DNA of 64,000 nt, taken from Verrucomicrobiaceae bacterium. GTDB lineage: Bacteria > Verrucomicrobiota > Verrucomicrobiia > Opitutales > Intestinicryptomonadaceae. The translations under genes and the position numbers were made by a program. Location of the stretch: the NCBI GenBank assembly GCA_015061955.1, contig SUVO01000009.1, positions 51,031-115,030 of the forward strand, written 5' to 3'. Positions 8,352 through 17,377 of this stretch are shown piece after piece. The notes beneath the pieces were generated by a model. The model was not told the DNA's origin, searched no databases, and was given only the letters and a program-made list of their open reading frames with translations. The first letter of the stretch is position 1, and the number at the start of each line of letters is the position of its first letter.

Positions 8352-9359
8352 ATGAATCCCGAACAAGAAGTTTCAAATTCTGTAATTGTAAGACGCCTAA
8401 CCAAAGAATATGGTTCGGTAAAGGCTATTGACAATGTGTCGTTTAGAATTGGCAAGGGCGAAATTGTTGGCTTTTTAGGTCCTAATGGGGCTGGAAAAAG
8501 TACAACTATGAAAATTATATCGGGGTTGATGCCTGCAACATCAGGAAATGTTGAAATTTGGGGAATAAATGTAGCAACTAATCCAGATAAGGCAAAGTTG
8601 CACATTGGTTTTATGCCTGAAAATAATCCATTGCCAGAAGATTTGCGTGTAGATGAATATTTGAAGTTTCGAGCTCAAATAAAAGGAATACCTCGCAAAG
8701 AAGTTGCTAATGCTGTAGAAGAAGTTATGGAAATTTGCCAGCTTAATCGCAAGGCATATCGAAAGATAATTGGTAATTTGTCGAAGGGTTTTCGTCAGCG
8801 TGTTGGCATAGCCGATGCTATTTTGGCGCATCCCGATGTTATCATTATGGACGAACCAACAATTGGTTTAGATCCTCACCAAATATTAGCAATTCGTGAT
8901 CTTATAAATTCGTTGCGTGGTAAGATGAGCGTTATAATAAGTTCGCATATTTTACCAGAAATTGAATTAGTTTGCGATCGTGTTATCATAATAAATCAGG
9001 GTGCAATAGTTGCCAGTGGTACTCCCGATTCACTCCGTAAAGAATTTATATCAAACGATAGATATGTAGTATCGTTGCGTATGGATGGCCAAGAGTTTAC
9101 CAAGCAGTTAAAGTGCATTTATTCCGAAGGTGTTGTTGAAAAAACTAAAGATGTTGGCAATGGATTTTTTGAACATACAATAGTTGCTCCGGTAAATTCT
9201 AATTTGGGAGCGTTGTTAATTAGCGAATTTTCAAAAGATTCTTCAAATGTTTTGCGCGAAGTATCTTATAAAAAGCCAACTCTTGAAGAAATATTTATAT
9301 CGGCAACTCGTCGCAGTTGGGAACAAGTATTGCAAGTGCAACAGAAAGCTGAAAAATAA
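8352..9359 (+). CDS. ABC transporter ATP-binding protein (GldA-like)
   Basis: 335 residues. Walker A is GPNGAGKST (43-51), the ABC signature is LSKGFRQR, Walker B is VIIMDEPTIGLDP and the switch His is in SSHILPEIE. The C-terminal 110 residues match the extension found on ABC-2-type exporter ATPases. The next genes encode a GldF-like permease and a GldG-like auxiliary protein, an arrangement like gldA-gldF-gldG of gliding Bacteroidota but also common in non-gliding Planctomycetes and Verrucomicrobia. Its stop overlaps the permease start by one base (TAATG). The substrate is unknown. Confidence 0.88.
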   Translation: MNPEQEVSNSVIVRRLTKEYGSVKAIDNVSFRIGKGEIVGFLGPNGAGKSTTMKIISGLMPATSGNVEIWGINVATNPDKAKLHIGFMPENNPLPEDLRVDEYLKFRAQIKGIPRKEVANAVEEVMEICQLNRKAYRKIIGNLSKGFRQRVGIADAILAHPDVIIMDEPTIGLDPHQILAIRDLINSLRGKMSVIISSHILPEIELVCDRVIIINQGAIVASGTPDSLRKEFISNDRYVVSLRMDGQEFTKQLKCIYSEGVVEKTKDVGNGFFEHTIVAPVNSNLGALLISEFSKDSSNVLREVSYKKPTLEEIFISATRRSWEQVLQVQQKAEK

Positions 9360-10123
9360 TGAAAAAATTTATAATATTGTTAAGACACCAAATTTGGCTT
9401 ATGGCAATATCGTCGTCTACATATTTTGCGGCGTTCTTGTTCTTGTGTTTTATGGCAGTGGTGTTTTTGTTTTCAATTCGCGATGTAAGTATAACAATGG
9501 GCAAGCAGTCGCCTGTTGAGTATTTTTTGTCGTTGTTTTGGATTCCAGTGTTGTTTATGGTGCCACTTTTAACAATGCGAAGTTTGGCTGATGAGTTGCG
9601 ACGTGGTACTCTTGGTAGTTTAATGACAACAGCTGTATCGGCATGGCAGATTGTACTTTCAAAATTTATGGCAAGTTATATTTTTTATTGCTTGCTTTGG
9701 GTTTTAACTTTGGGATTTGTTGCAATAACTTGTTGGTATATACCTCATGCTTCGGGAAAAGATTTGTTTGAAGTTTCGCAGTTGATAACTGGTTATGGTT
9801 TTGTGTTCTTAACTGGTGCAATGTATGTGGCTGTTGGTATATTTGCAAGTTCGTTAACACGAACGACATTGGTTGCGGGTATGTTGTCGTTTGGTATGTT
9901 GTTCTTTTTGATAACGGGTGCGCAGATTGCTGAAAATTTACCTATGAGCGATTCTACAATATCGTATGTGGTTTCGCGTTTGTCTGAGTGTTTGCATACA
10001 TTTAGACAACTTGAAGATTTTAATAATTCGCTGATAGATTCGCGATCGTTGTTTTTCTACATAAGTACAACAATAGCCCTGTTGGCGTTTACTTCGTTAA
10101 TAACTGAATCTAAAAATAGATAG
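9359..10123 (+). CDS. ABC-2 type transporter permease (GldF-like)
   Basis: 254 residues with about six membrane segments (near residues 15-40, 58-78, 102-127, 140-162, 167-187 and 230-248). LFWIPVLFMVPLLTMRSLADE and RRGTLGSLMTTAVSAWQIVLSK are the typical ABC-2/GldF cytoplasmic loop, where the conserved M-(R/S)-E-E-(K/R)-G-T-LE-L motif is replaced by ADELRRGTLGSL. It overlaps the ATPase gene at TAATG and is followed one base later by the GldG-like gene. It should form the membrane channel of the exporter. Confidence 0.85.
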   Translation: MKKFIILLRHQIWLMAISSSTYFAAFLFLCFMAVVFLFSIRDVSITMGKQSPVEYFLSLFWIPVLFMVPLLTMRSLADELRRGTLGSLMTTAVSAWQIVLSKFMASYIFYCLLWVLTLGFVAITCWYIPHASGKDLFEVSQLITGYGFVFLTGAMYVAVGIFASSLTRTTLVAGMLSFGMLFFLITGAQIAENLPMSDSTISYVVSRLSECLHTFRQLEDFNNSLIDSRSLFFYISTTIALLAFTSLITESKNR

Positions 10124-10124
10124 T

Positions 10125-11588
10125 ATGAAATTTGACGATTTTAAAATTACAACGCGAGTTCGCAAATTAAATTTGTGGCTTCAGATTGTATTGGGTGTTT
10201 TATTGTACGTTGGGTTGAATTATATGGCGTTTCGTCATTATATGCGAATAGATTTGTCGGAGGCACATAAAAATTCGTTGTCTCCAGAAAGCGTAGCCTA
10301 CATAAAAAATTTGAATTCACCGATAGATGTTCATGTTGTTATATCTACGCAAAATTCCAGTAAAGAGAATGTTGAGGTAATAAAATTTTTGCGTTTATTC
10401 CTTGTTCAGTACGAATATGCATCTATAGACCCAAACAAGATAAAAGTTAATTATGTGTATTCAAATGTTGAAAATCGCAAAGCCGACGAGCTTGTCAAAA
10501 AATTTGGTTCTGGTATTGAAAATAGTGTGATAGTTGCGGGGAAAATGCGTTCTAAAATTATACCAATAAGCGAGTTTATTGACGAAAAAAATAAAAAATT
10601 TAAGGGCGAAACGTTGATGACTTCGGCAATTCTCAATGTGTCGAAACAAAAACAACCTAAGATTTATTTTTCGCGAGGTCATGGCGAGTTGGATTATAAA
10701 AGTCCACATCCTATAACTGGGTTGTCGGAATTTGCGTTGGCGTTGCAAACATGTAATTATAAACTTGAAGATTTAGAGCTAAGTACTGGGCAACCATTCC
10801 CTGAAGATGCCGATATGATTGTTATTGCGGCTCCAATGACATCGTTTTTGCCTCGTGAAATTGAGCAATTGCGTAGATATTTGCTAAAAGATAATGGCAG
10901 AGTTGTTGTTTTCTTGCCAATGGGTAAAGTTGGTGGTTTAGAAGAAATTTTCTATGAATGGGGATTGATTGCTCGAGATATGCAAATTTTGGATATTAGT
11001 GGCGATTACGAAAGTACAGAAGGCGATTTAATTGCTAGAACGTTTCCAGAAAATCCACACTCAATATCTAAGCAACTTATAGCAGCTGATACACCTGTTC
11101 AATTTGGTTCGGTACGTCCAGTTTATCAAGATTTAGGTGCGGCTTCCGATGCTTCACTTACGTTGACTCCACTCATTATGAGTTCAAAGACAAGTTGGGC
11201 AGAAGGTTCGTATATGCGTGGTGGCATTCAGAAGTATGATGAATCATACGACCTATTAGGTCCATTGCCTTTGGCTATGATGGCAAGTCGCTCTGGTGGG
11301 AAGGAATTAAAACTTAATATTCCTGGTGGAAAACTCGCTGTTTTTGGCGATGAGAATTTTATTGCAAATAAGTGGTTTCATAGATTGGGTAATTCTATGA
11401 TGGCTATGAATACAATTAATTGGATGTTGAATGAAGACGATATGTTAACTATTCCACCACGTAATTTGAAAGTGTATTCGTTAACAGTTTCGCATAACGA
11501 TTTAGTTGGATTGGCAATTCGCTTTTTTATGTTGCCTTTTGCAATATTGGCCTTGGGAATGACAGTATCTATTATACGTAGGAATTAG
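10125..11588 (+). CDS. GldG-like ABC auxiliary protein (DUF7088/ABC-2 aux domain)
   Basis: 487 residues. A membrane segment near residues 17-35 is followed by RIDLSEAHKNSLSPES, the start of the large extracytoplasmic domain typical of GldG proteins (the related Bacteroidota sequence reads D-TxxKxxxLSxxT). ILNVSKQKQPKIYFSRGHGELD, DADMIVIAAPMTSFLPREIEQL and GRVVVFLP are family-typical. A second membrane segment lies at residues 460-482, near the C-terminus. It lies one base after the permease stop and four bases before the DUF4340 gene. It probably works with the ABC exporter in the inner membrane; substrate unknown. Confidence 0.82.
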   Translation: MKFDDFKITTRVRKLNLWLQIVLGVLLYVGLNYMAFRHYMRIDLSEAHKNSLSPESVAYIKNLNSPIDVHVVISTQNSSKENVEVIKFLRLFLVQYEYASIDPNKIKVNYVYSNVENRKADELVKKFGSGIENSVIVAGKMRSKIIPISEFIDEKNKKFKGETLMTSAILNVSKQKQPKIYFSRGHGELDYKSPHPITGLSEFALALQTCNYKLEDLELSTGQPFPEDADMIVIAAPMTSFLPREIEQLRRYLLKDNGRVVVFLPMGKVGGLEEIFYEWGLIARDMQILDISGDYESTEGDLIARTFPENPHSISKQLIAADTPVQFGSVRPVYQDLGAASDASLTLTPLIMSSKTSWAEGSYMRGGIQKYDESYDLLGPLPLAMMASRSGGKELKLNIPGGKLAVFGDENFIANKWFHRLGNSMMAMNTINWMLNEDDMLTIPPRNLKVYSLTVSHNDLVGLAIRFFMLPFAILALGMTVSIIRRN

Positions 11589-11592
11589 TTAT

Positions 11593-13491
11593 ATGAGATT
11601 CAGACTTACAGTTTTTTTGGCAGTAGCAAATATCGTTTTGTTTTTGCTTATATGGTCGCTTGAACGCGAGAGAAACAGTGTGCATCCTTCGCAAGATACG
11701 TTGCCACCTTTTACAAAATTAGAGATATCGGGTAAAAATGTCGATAAACCTCGTGTATTGAAGTTTGAGAACAATTATTGGCGTATAGTTTCGCCTATTG
11801 AATGGAAGGCAAATTTGTATGCAGTAAACGGTATAAAGACTCGCTTGAATTTCTTAGGTAGTCAGACTAGCTTTTCGCAAGCCGAAGTTCTTGAACGAGG
11901 TCATACGCTTGCCGAATATGGCTTAGATGACCCTGCTTATATAATTCGTTATGGTGATGGCGATAAAATGCAAACTGTAAAAGTTGGTAAAAATACATCG
12001 GTTGGAGATCGTTTTTACTTGTTAGATGAAAGTAAAGGTAAGATAGTTGTTGTTGATAGAGAATTAATTGAGCGTTTTATCAGCGATATGGAAGATCTAC
12101 GCGACCAATCTATATTTACGATGTCGCGCTTCGAGGTTACCTCATTTTCGGTTCGTTCACCAGTTGCTGGATTTAATAATATGGCAAATGTTGGAACTCC
12201 ATCGTCGGAAAAGTCCGACTTTAAACGTGTTGGCTTGGTGAAGGATTCTTCTGGTTGGAAATTTGAAACTCCAATAGTTGCAAATGCCGATAATGTTGAA
12301 GTAGAAGCTTTTTTGAATGATGTTTGTAGAGCTGTTGCAGTAGCTTTTGTAGATGGTAAAACAGAAAAAACAGGTTTTGAGTTAGCATCGTTGCCATCGA
12401 CAATTACATTGCAAGGAACTAATCGTCGCGAAGTTTTAATGTTGGGTGCGTTGTCAAAAGATGGTAAGTTTGTGTATGCACGTTTAGAAGATAATCCTAC
12501 AATTTTTGCTCTCGATGCTTCTATATTGAAGAAGTTGGATATTATGCAAACTTCATTGCGTGATAAAGTTGTGTTGCGTACGTCGCCTTCGCAGATAACT
12601 GGTATTGATATTTCAGAAAACAATAAAGTGCTAAAGCTTCGCAAACTCAAAAATAATCAATGGGACGTAATCGGAACCGATAAAAATGGTAAGGCAATAA
12701 CATTCGAGGCTAATTTGGGTTTGGTAAATAAGTTGCTTTTGCGTTTAGAACGTGTTCGTGTACGTCAGTTTGTCAACGATACTGCTGGTAAAGATTTGGC
12801 AAGATATGGTATTTCAGATAATAGTCTTAAAATTTCAATAATAAGTAATAACGATAAAATAACATCGATATCCTTTGGCGAGTTTTACAGAAAATTTGGT
12901 GTAAATTTGCGTTATGCAAATATCAATGGCGATTCTTCTGTATACGGCGTTGGTATGGATTTGTCGGAAATTACTAATACCGATTTGCTCTATTATAGAA
13001 GTACTTTGGTTTGTTCGTTAAAAGCCGATGATGTTTTACAGTCAATAAAGATTGAAGATATTCAGAAATCAGCAACGTTGTTAGATATAACAGCTACAAA
13101 GGGCGATTTCTCAGCTGGCTTGTCAAAAATGAATGCTCGTAAGGCTTCGGCTATAAAAGAGGTTGAAGCATTTGTGAAAAATACAGTAGCCAATAGCTAT
13201 TCATCAAGAAATTTCAATAAAGATGGCGTGTTAAAAAATTCAAAAGATATTGAAAAATGGCATTATAAACTAAGTGTTAAATATTTGCCCAAAGATGCCG
13301 ATACGCCAGTGGAACGCACGTGGTTGTTAACAAAACGTACAGGTGCAACAATTCAGTTTTGTTCGGTTGTGGGCGAAGATGTTCTTTTCTTCCCAGAAAT
13401 GAATTTTATAAATGCGTTTTTCGAACTTACTCAAGATTCGTTTGAACCTGAGCAATTAAAAAAATCGCAACCAGTATCTCCTAAAAAATAG
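11593..13491 (+). CDS. DUF4340 domain-containing protein
   Basis: 632 residues. One N-terminal membrane anchor (residues 4-20) is followed by repeated modules of about 150 residues resembling DUF4340: WRIVSPIEWKANLYAVNGIKTRL, LAEYGLDDPAYIIRYG, VKVGKNTSVGDRFYLL are the diagnostic string, and the pattern recurs at LARYGISDNSLKISII/ITSISFGEFYRKFGVNLRYA. DUF4340 genes regularly follow gldG homologues, as here. It should be periplasmic. Its biochemical role is unknown. Confidence 0.82.
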   Translation: MRFRLTVFLAVANIVLFLLIWSLERERNSVHPSQDTLPPFTKLEISGKNVDKPRVLKFENNYWRIVSPIEWKANLYAVNGIKTRLNFLGSQTSFSQAEVLERGHTLAEYGLDDPAYIIRYGDGDKMQTVKVGKNTSVGDRFYLLDESKGKIVVVDRELIERFISDMEDLRDQSIFTMSRFEVTSFSVRSPVAGFNNMANVGTPSSEKSDFKRVGLVKDSSGWKFETPIVANADNVEVEAFLNDVCRAVAVAFVDGKTEKTGFELASLPSTITLQGTNRREVLMLGALSKDGKFVYARLEDNPTIFALDASILKKLDIMQTSLRDKVVLRTSPSQITGIDISENNKVLKLRKLKNNQWDVIGTDKNGKAITFEANLGLVNKLLLRLERVRVRQFVNDTAGKDLARYGISDNSLKISIISNNDKITSISFGEFYRKFGVNLRYANINGDSSVYGVGMDLSEITNTDLLYYRSTLVCSLKADDVLQSIKIEDIQKSATLLDITATKGDFSAGLSKMNARKASAIKEVEAFVKNTVANSYSSRNFNKDGVLKNSKDIEKWHYKLSVKYLPKDADTPVERTWLLTKRTGATIQFCSVVGEDVLFFPEMNFINAFFELTQDSFEPEQLKKSQPVSPKK

Positions 13492-13496
13492 TTGAA

Positions 13497-16292
13497 GTGG
13501 AACATGGTGAAAAATATCAGGGCAGATTTTGGCATTTACTAAAATTTGTAAATGTAGTTTTGGTATTTTGTTTTTTTATTTTGTGTTTTGGTGCGTATTG
13601 TTCGTTTTTTGATAAACGTATACCAGTACCTGCACCAATTTTAAATATTGTTGATGGGTTTTTAAGTAAAAATGGTATCAAGGCAGACTTTTCTGATATC
13701 AGGTTTGGTTTAGATTTTTCGGTTGTTGCCGAAAACGTAACATTGCGCGCTCGTGGTACTCCGGAAAATTTTTTTATGGCTCGCAGGGTGAGTGCTGGTT
13801 TAAATCTCAAAGATATAATCTTTGGAGGAATGCCAGTGCGTTATGTTGCAGTTGTCGATGGAGCGTTATCTACATCGTATTCCGATGTTAGAAAATTACC
13901 CATAGTTAAAAATATTGAAGTAATGTTGCTTTTGTCGCAATCTCGATACAGCTTAGATTTCTTAAAGTTCAATGTTCATGATATGGCGTTTTCGATTAAG
14001 GGCAAGGTTGACGAAGGTTTTTCTGTTGTTGATTTCGAGCGTTTAAAAAATGTTATCGCAAAAAAAATGGCGAATAAGCCATCTGAAAAACCAACTAAAA
14101 AGGGTGATTTGTTTCAGCAATATGATGAAATTTTGGCAAATTGCGAAACTATAAAAAAATATCTAAATTATTTTGCAAATCCATCGGTAGATGTAGAGTT
14201 GGGGTTATTGAGAGATGGTGGTAATTTCATAAATATAGATTTTAAGTCGGTGGGGGTAAATGTTGATAATTTGGCAAATGCTAAAAATTTAAAAGCAACA
14301 CTTCGTTATGCACATACAAATACCGTTGAAAAAATAACTGCAAATGTTTCGGCAGATTATTTAGATGCACCTAAATATAATGTATCAATAGGTAATGTAA
14401 ATGCTCGAACGGGAGTTCATGTAAACGAAAACGATATTGCATTGTTTGATGTGAAATTATCTATTGCGCAAGGTATTTTAGATGGTACCATAATCGACAA
14501 CGTTATAGTTTCAAAAAATATGCTTACAATGTCGTCGTATAAAAACGATTGGAACTTTTTTGTGGCAGGAGAAAATAGTCGATTAAGTGGCAATATTTCA
14601 ATAGGTGAAAACAATAAAATTATATGCAAGTTTGATGGCGATATAGATTTAAATCCATTGTTTACACGCAAAGAGTTGGCAGATATTCCAGAAATGAAAG
14701 ATTTTTCGTTTCCACATGGTATGTCGATTTCAGGTTGGGTTTCTTACAAGGTGGGCGATACATTTCCAGATGTAGATGTGCGCATTGATGCATCGGATTG
14801 TGAGATAATGCGATTGGCTGTAGATTATGTAAGCGCCGATGTTTGTTTAAAAGATGGAATTTTAGATTGCTCGAACATTAAAGCTAAAAATAAAGAAGGT
14901 TGGGGTGCAGAGGGTAGATTTATTCAAAATTTCAAAAACTACGCCTATGATATAACCGTAAAGGGAAATTTGCGACCTATGGCAATAGCTCACTTTATGG
15001 AACCATGGTGGACAAAAGTTATGGGAGCTTTTACTTTTGCCAATAAAAGTGTTTATCCGTATGCAGATGTTCGTGTAGAAGGAGTTTGGGGAGCACCTGA
15101 AAATATTTGGTGTTTTGGTTTTGTCGAGGGGGAAAACGCTCTTTATAACGGCGCCAAATTTGAAGATTTTTCGTTGTTTGTTTGGGTTAATCCACAACGT
15201 ATAACGTTATACGATATCGATATATTAGCTGGTAAGGGAATGCGAAAAGGGCACTGTTTTATTGAATGGCTTTATGATGCTGGTAATGGTTTAACTTCGT
15301 ATGATAGACAACGCTTGTTCTTGCGCTCAAATTTAAACGATGTAGAACTTATCGCACTTGGTGGCGATGATGCTAAAGAAGTTTTAGATGTTGTTAAGTT
15401 TTCGGTACCTCCAGATTTGATTTTAAATGGTTTAATGTTTAATCCAGATAATAATCCTAAAAAACTTCGTGATATATTTAATGCCGATGTAAGTGTGCAG
15501 GGGAAAACTTCTGTCGAGATGATAGACGTTTATAACGCAACTTTCAGCGCTCGAAGCGATACTATAAATACCGAAGTTTTTGATGCCTCATTCATCTTTT
15601 GTGGAGGAAAATCTACTGGAAATGTATATTTGCAAAAACGCGACAAAACTATGTTTGTTGATGGCACAGCAAAGGCTAATGGTATGAATCAGGGTATGTT
15701 CTTTGATTTTCTGTCGTCGCTTGGTAATGAAACTAACAAAGAAAAACAATCAAATGCTAAAAAAGAAGAAATTCTTGGTGGTTCAAGTAATGGAGAAGTC
15801 CATGCCGAAATTGCACTTAAAGGCGATGTTAAAAATATGAGTAAAGCTATTGGGAAAGGCAATATATCAATAGATAGTCGCGACTTTCTTAAACTAAATT
15901 TGTTCGGACGAATTTCAAAGGCTTTCCGTAGTATAAATCTGCCAGTTGGTTCGTTTGATATAACTAATGTGGTTTCGGAGTTTACATTAGAAGATGAACA
16001 GTTGAGGTTGTCGCCAATTCAAATGACTGGTCCGGCATTGCGTGTTGTCGGCGTTGCTTCGTATGCTTTAAATGATGATTCTATCAAAGGCGAGCTGAAA
16101 ACATATCCGTTTGATAAAGTTGATAATATACTTGTTTCAGCTGTTAATAAATTGGTTAATCCTCTTGCTGATACCGTAAGAATTACTGTTTCGGGAACAC
16201 TTGAAAATCCAGATTTTTCAGCAAAAATAACACCAGCCGATGTTATTAGGAGCGAAAAAAAGGTTATAGAAAAAATAGATAAATCTCTTTGA
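13497..16292 (+). CDS. AsmA-like large periplasmic protein
   Basis: 931 residues from a GTG start at 13497, five bases after the DUF4340 stop. One membrane segment lies at about residues 15-35. The rest is a long beta-rich domain. The C-terminal 160 residues (NISIDSRDFLKLNLFGRISK, GSFDITNVVSEFTLEDEQL, VGVASYALNDDSIKGEL, ITVSGTLENPDFSAKITPAD) fit the AsmA-like C-terminal region seen in TamB/AsmA/YhdP proteins, which are proposed to bridge the periplasm and move phospholipid. Being last in an ABC/Gld-like operon suggests an envelope-biogenesis role. The final RSEKKVIEKIDKSL is a basic tail. Confidence 0.75.
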   Translation: MEHGEKYQGRFWHLLKFVNVVLVFCFFILCFGAYCSFFDKRIPVPAPILNIVDGFLSKNGIKADFSDIRFGLDFSVVAENVTLRARGTPENFFMARRVSAGLNLKDIIFGGMPVRYVAVVDGALSTSYSDVRKLPIVKNIEVMLLLSQSRYSLDFLKFNVHDMAFSIKGKVDEGFSVVDFERLKNVIAKKMANKPSEKPTKKGDLFQQYDEILANCETIKKYLNYFANPSVDVELGLLRDGGNFINIDFKSVGVNVDNLANAKNLKATLRYAHTNTVEKITANVSADYLDAPKYNVSIGNVNARTGVHVNENDIALFDVKLSIAQGILDGTIIDNVIVSKNMLTMSSYKNDWNFFVAGENSRLSGNISIGENNKIICKFDGDIDLNPLFTRKELADIPEMKDFSFPHGMSISGWVSYKVGDTFPDVDVRIDASDCEIMRLAVDYVSADVCLKDGILDCSNIKAKNKEGWGAEGRFIQNFKNYAYDITVKGNLRPMAIAHFMEPWWTKVMGAFTFANKSVYPYADVRVEGVWGAPENIWCFGFVEGENALYNGAKFEDFSLFVWVNPQRITLYDIDILAGKGMRKGHCFIEWLYDAGNGLTSYDRQRLFLRSNLNDVELIALGGDDAKEVLDVVKFSVPPDLILNGLMFNPDNNPKKLRDIFNADVSVQGKTSVEMIDVYNATFSARSDTINTEVFDASFIFCGGKSTGNVYLQKRDKTMFVDGTAKANGMNQGMFFDFLSSLGNETNKEKQSNAKKEEILGGSSNGEVHAEIALKGDVKNMSKAIGKGNISIDSRDFLKLNLFGRISKAFRSINLPVGSFDITNVVSEFTLEDEQLRLSPIQMTGPALRVVGVASYALNDDSIKGELKTYPFDKVDNILVSAVNKLVNPLADTVRITVSGTLENPDFSAKITPADVIRSEKKVIEKIDKSL

Positions 16293-16320
16293 AAATAAAA
16301 AATTTTATTGATATTGCTCG

Positions 16321-16338
16321 GTAGAATAAATATTCTAC
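16321..16338. promoter_or_regulatory. Palindrome upstream of the metal transporter gene
   Basis: GTAGAAT (16321-16327) and ATTCTAC (16332-16338) form a perfect 7-bp inverted repeat around AAAT, 45 bases before the start codon. It is a plausible operator for a metal-responsive regulator. It does not match the E. coli NikR site, and no cobalamin riboswitch is evident. Confidence 0.35.
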
Positions 16339-16382
16339 GCTCAAGTTTAAAAGAATATAACAAATATTAAAAGGAGAAAATT

Positions 16383-17267
16383 ATGCACATTCCATCAGAA
16401 ATGTTATCAAGTAGTGTATGCCCAGTAAGTGCAGTGTTGGCTGCCAGTGGTGTGGCTGTGTCGGCATATGCTTTGGCTAAAGGTAAAGCAAAAATTCCTT
16501 CGGCATCAAAGTTTGCACTTACAAGTGCTGCTGTTTTTGCATTACAAATGTTGAACTATCCAATTTGGAATGGCGTTTCTGGACACTTGATTGGTGGCGT
16601 GTTTGCAGCTGTGCTGTTGGGTACTCCTGCAGCTGTGTTGTCGCTTGCAATAGTTTTAGTTTTACAGACTTTATTGTTTGCTGATGGTGGTATTTTAATG
16701 TTGGGTGCAAACGTCTTTAATATGGGCGTTGTTGGAGCAGGCTTAGGTGGTTTGATATATTCAGCATTGCAAAAGAAAAATTTTGCAAAAAGCACATCGG
16801 TGGGTGTTTCGGCATTTTTATCTGTTGAATTAGCAGTTTTTGCTGTTTGTGTAGAGCTTTGGGCTTCGGGTAAAGGTAGCTTTTCAGTATTTGCAACTTT
16901 GATTGGTGTTCATACAGCTTTGGCTTTATGCGAAGGGGTTGCAACAATTGGATTGGTATCGTTGATTAACGAAACATCAGAAAAATCAGTTTCTAAGAAG
17001 AGCATTTTAACTTTGTGTGCTTTGGTGTTGGGGGCTTTGATGATTTCGCCATTGGCAAGTGCATTCCCAGATGGCTTTGAGTGGACTATGGAAAAATTTA
17101 GCCTTTTACCATCGGCTCCTAATTTTGTAAATGCGCCATTTGCCGAATATTGTGTGTCGGCAATTTCAAGTGAAATAGTTTCGGGTTTTGTTGCAGGTTT
17201 TGTAGGTGTTGTAGCAACAATGCTTGTTTCTTACATGGTAGCAAAGCTTTTGCCAGCAAAGGCATAA
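16383..17267 (+). CDS. CbiM/NikM-type cobalt or nickel ECF transporter component with PDGLE-like tail
   Basis: 294 residues, preceded by AAAAGGAGA seven bases before the ATG. It begins MHIPSEML: Met1-His2 is the metal-binding N-terminus of CbiM/NikM proteins, and SGHLIGGVFAAVLLGTPAA and GGILMLGANVFNMGVVGAG are the core family motifs. Six or so membrane segments follow. Residues 220-294 hold SAFPDGFEWTMEKF then a terminal membrane segment, resembling the PDGLE (CbiN/NikN-like) domain, so this is an NikMN/CbiMN-type fusion. The usual partners CbiQ/NikQ and the ATPase CbiO are not adjacent. Metal specificity cannot be told. Confidence 0.85.
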   Translation: MHIPSEMLSSSVCPVSAVLAASGVAVSAYALAKGKAKIPSASKFALTSAAVFALQMLNYPIWNGVSGHLIGGVFAAVLLGTPAAVLSLAIVLVLQTLLFADGGILMLGANVFNMGVVGAGLGGLIYSALQKKNFAKSTSVGVSAFLSVELAVFAVCVELWASGKGSFSVFATLIGVHTALALCEGVATIGLVSLINETSEKSVSKKSILTLCALVLGALMISPLASAFPDGFEWTMEKFSLLPSAPNFVNAPFAEYCVSAISSEIVSGFVAGFVGVVATMLVSYMVAKLLPAKA

Positions 17268-17285
17268 ATATAATTAACTTTTCAT

Positions 17286-17320
17286 AAAGAAGGCAGGCAT
17301 TGTCTGCCTTCTTTGTTTTT
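17286..17320 (+). terminator. Intrinsic terminator after cbiM-like gene
   Basis: AAAGAAGGCAG (17286-17296) pairs with CTGCCTTCTTT (17304-17314), an 11-bp stem with a 7-base loop, followed by GTTTTTT. Confidence 0.85.
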
Positions 17321-17377
17321 TATTATAAGCTTGCTTAGATGAGTGGGTTTTTTATCATTAGGCAGATTTATTTTTTT

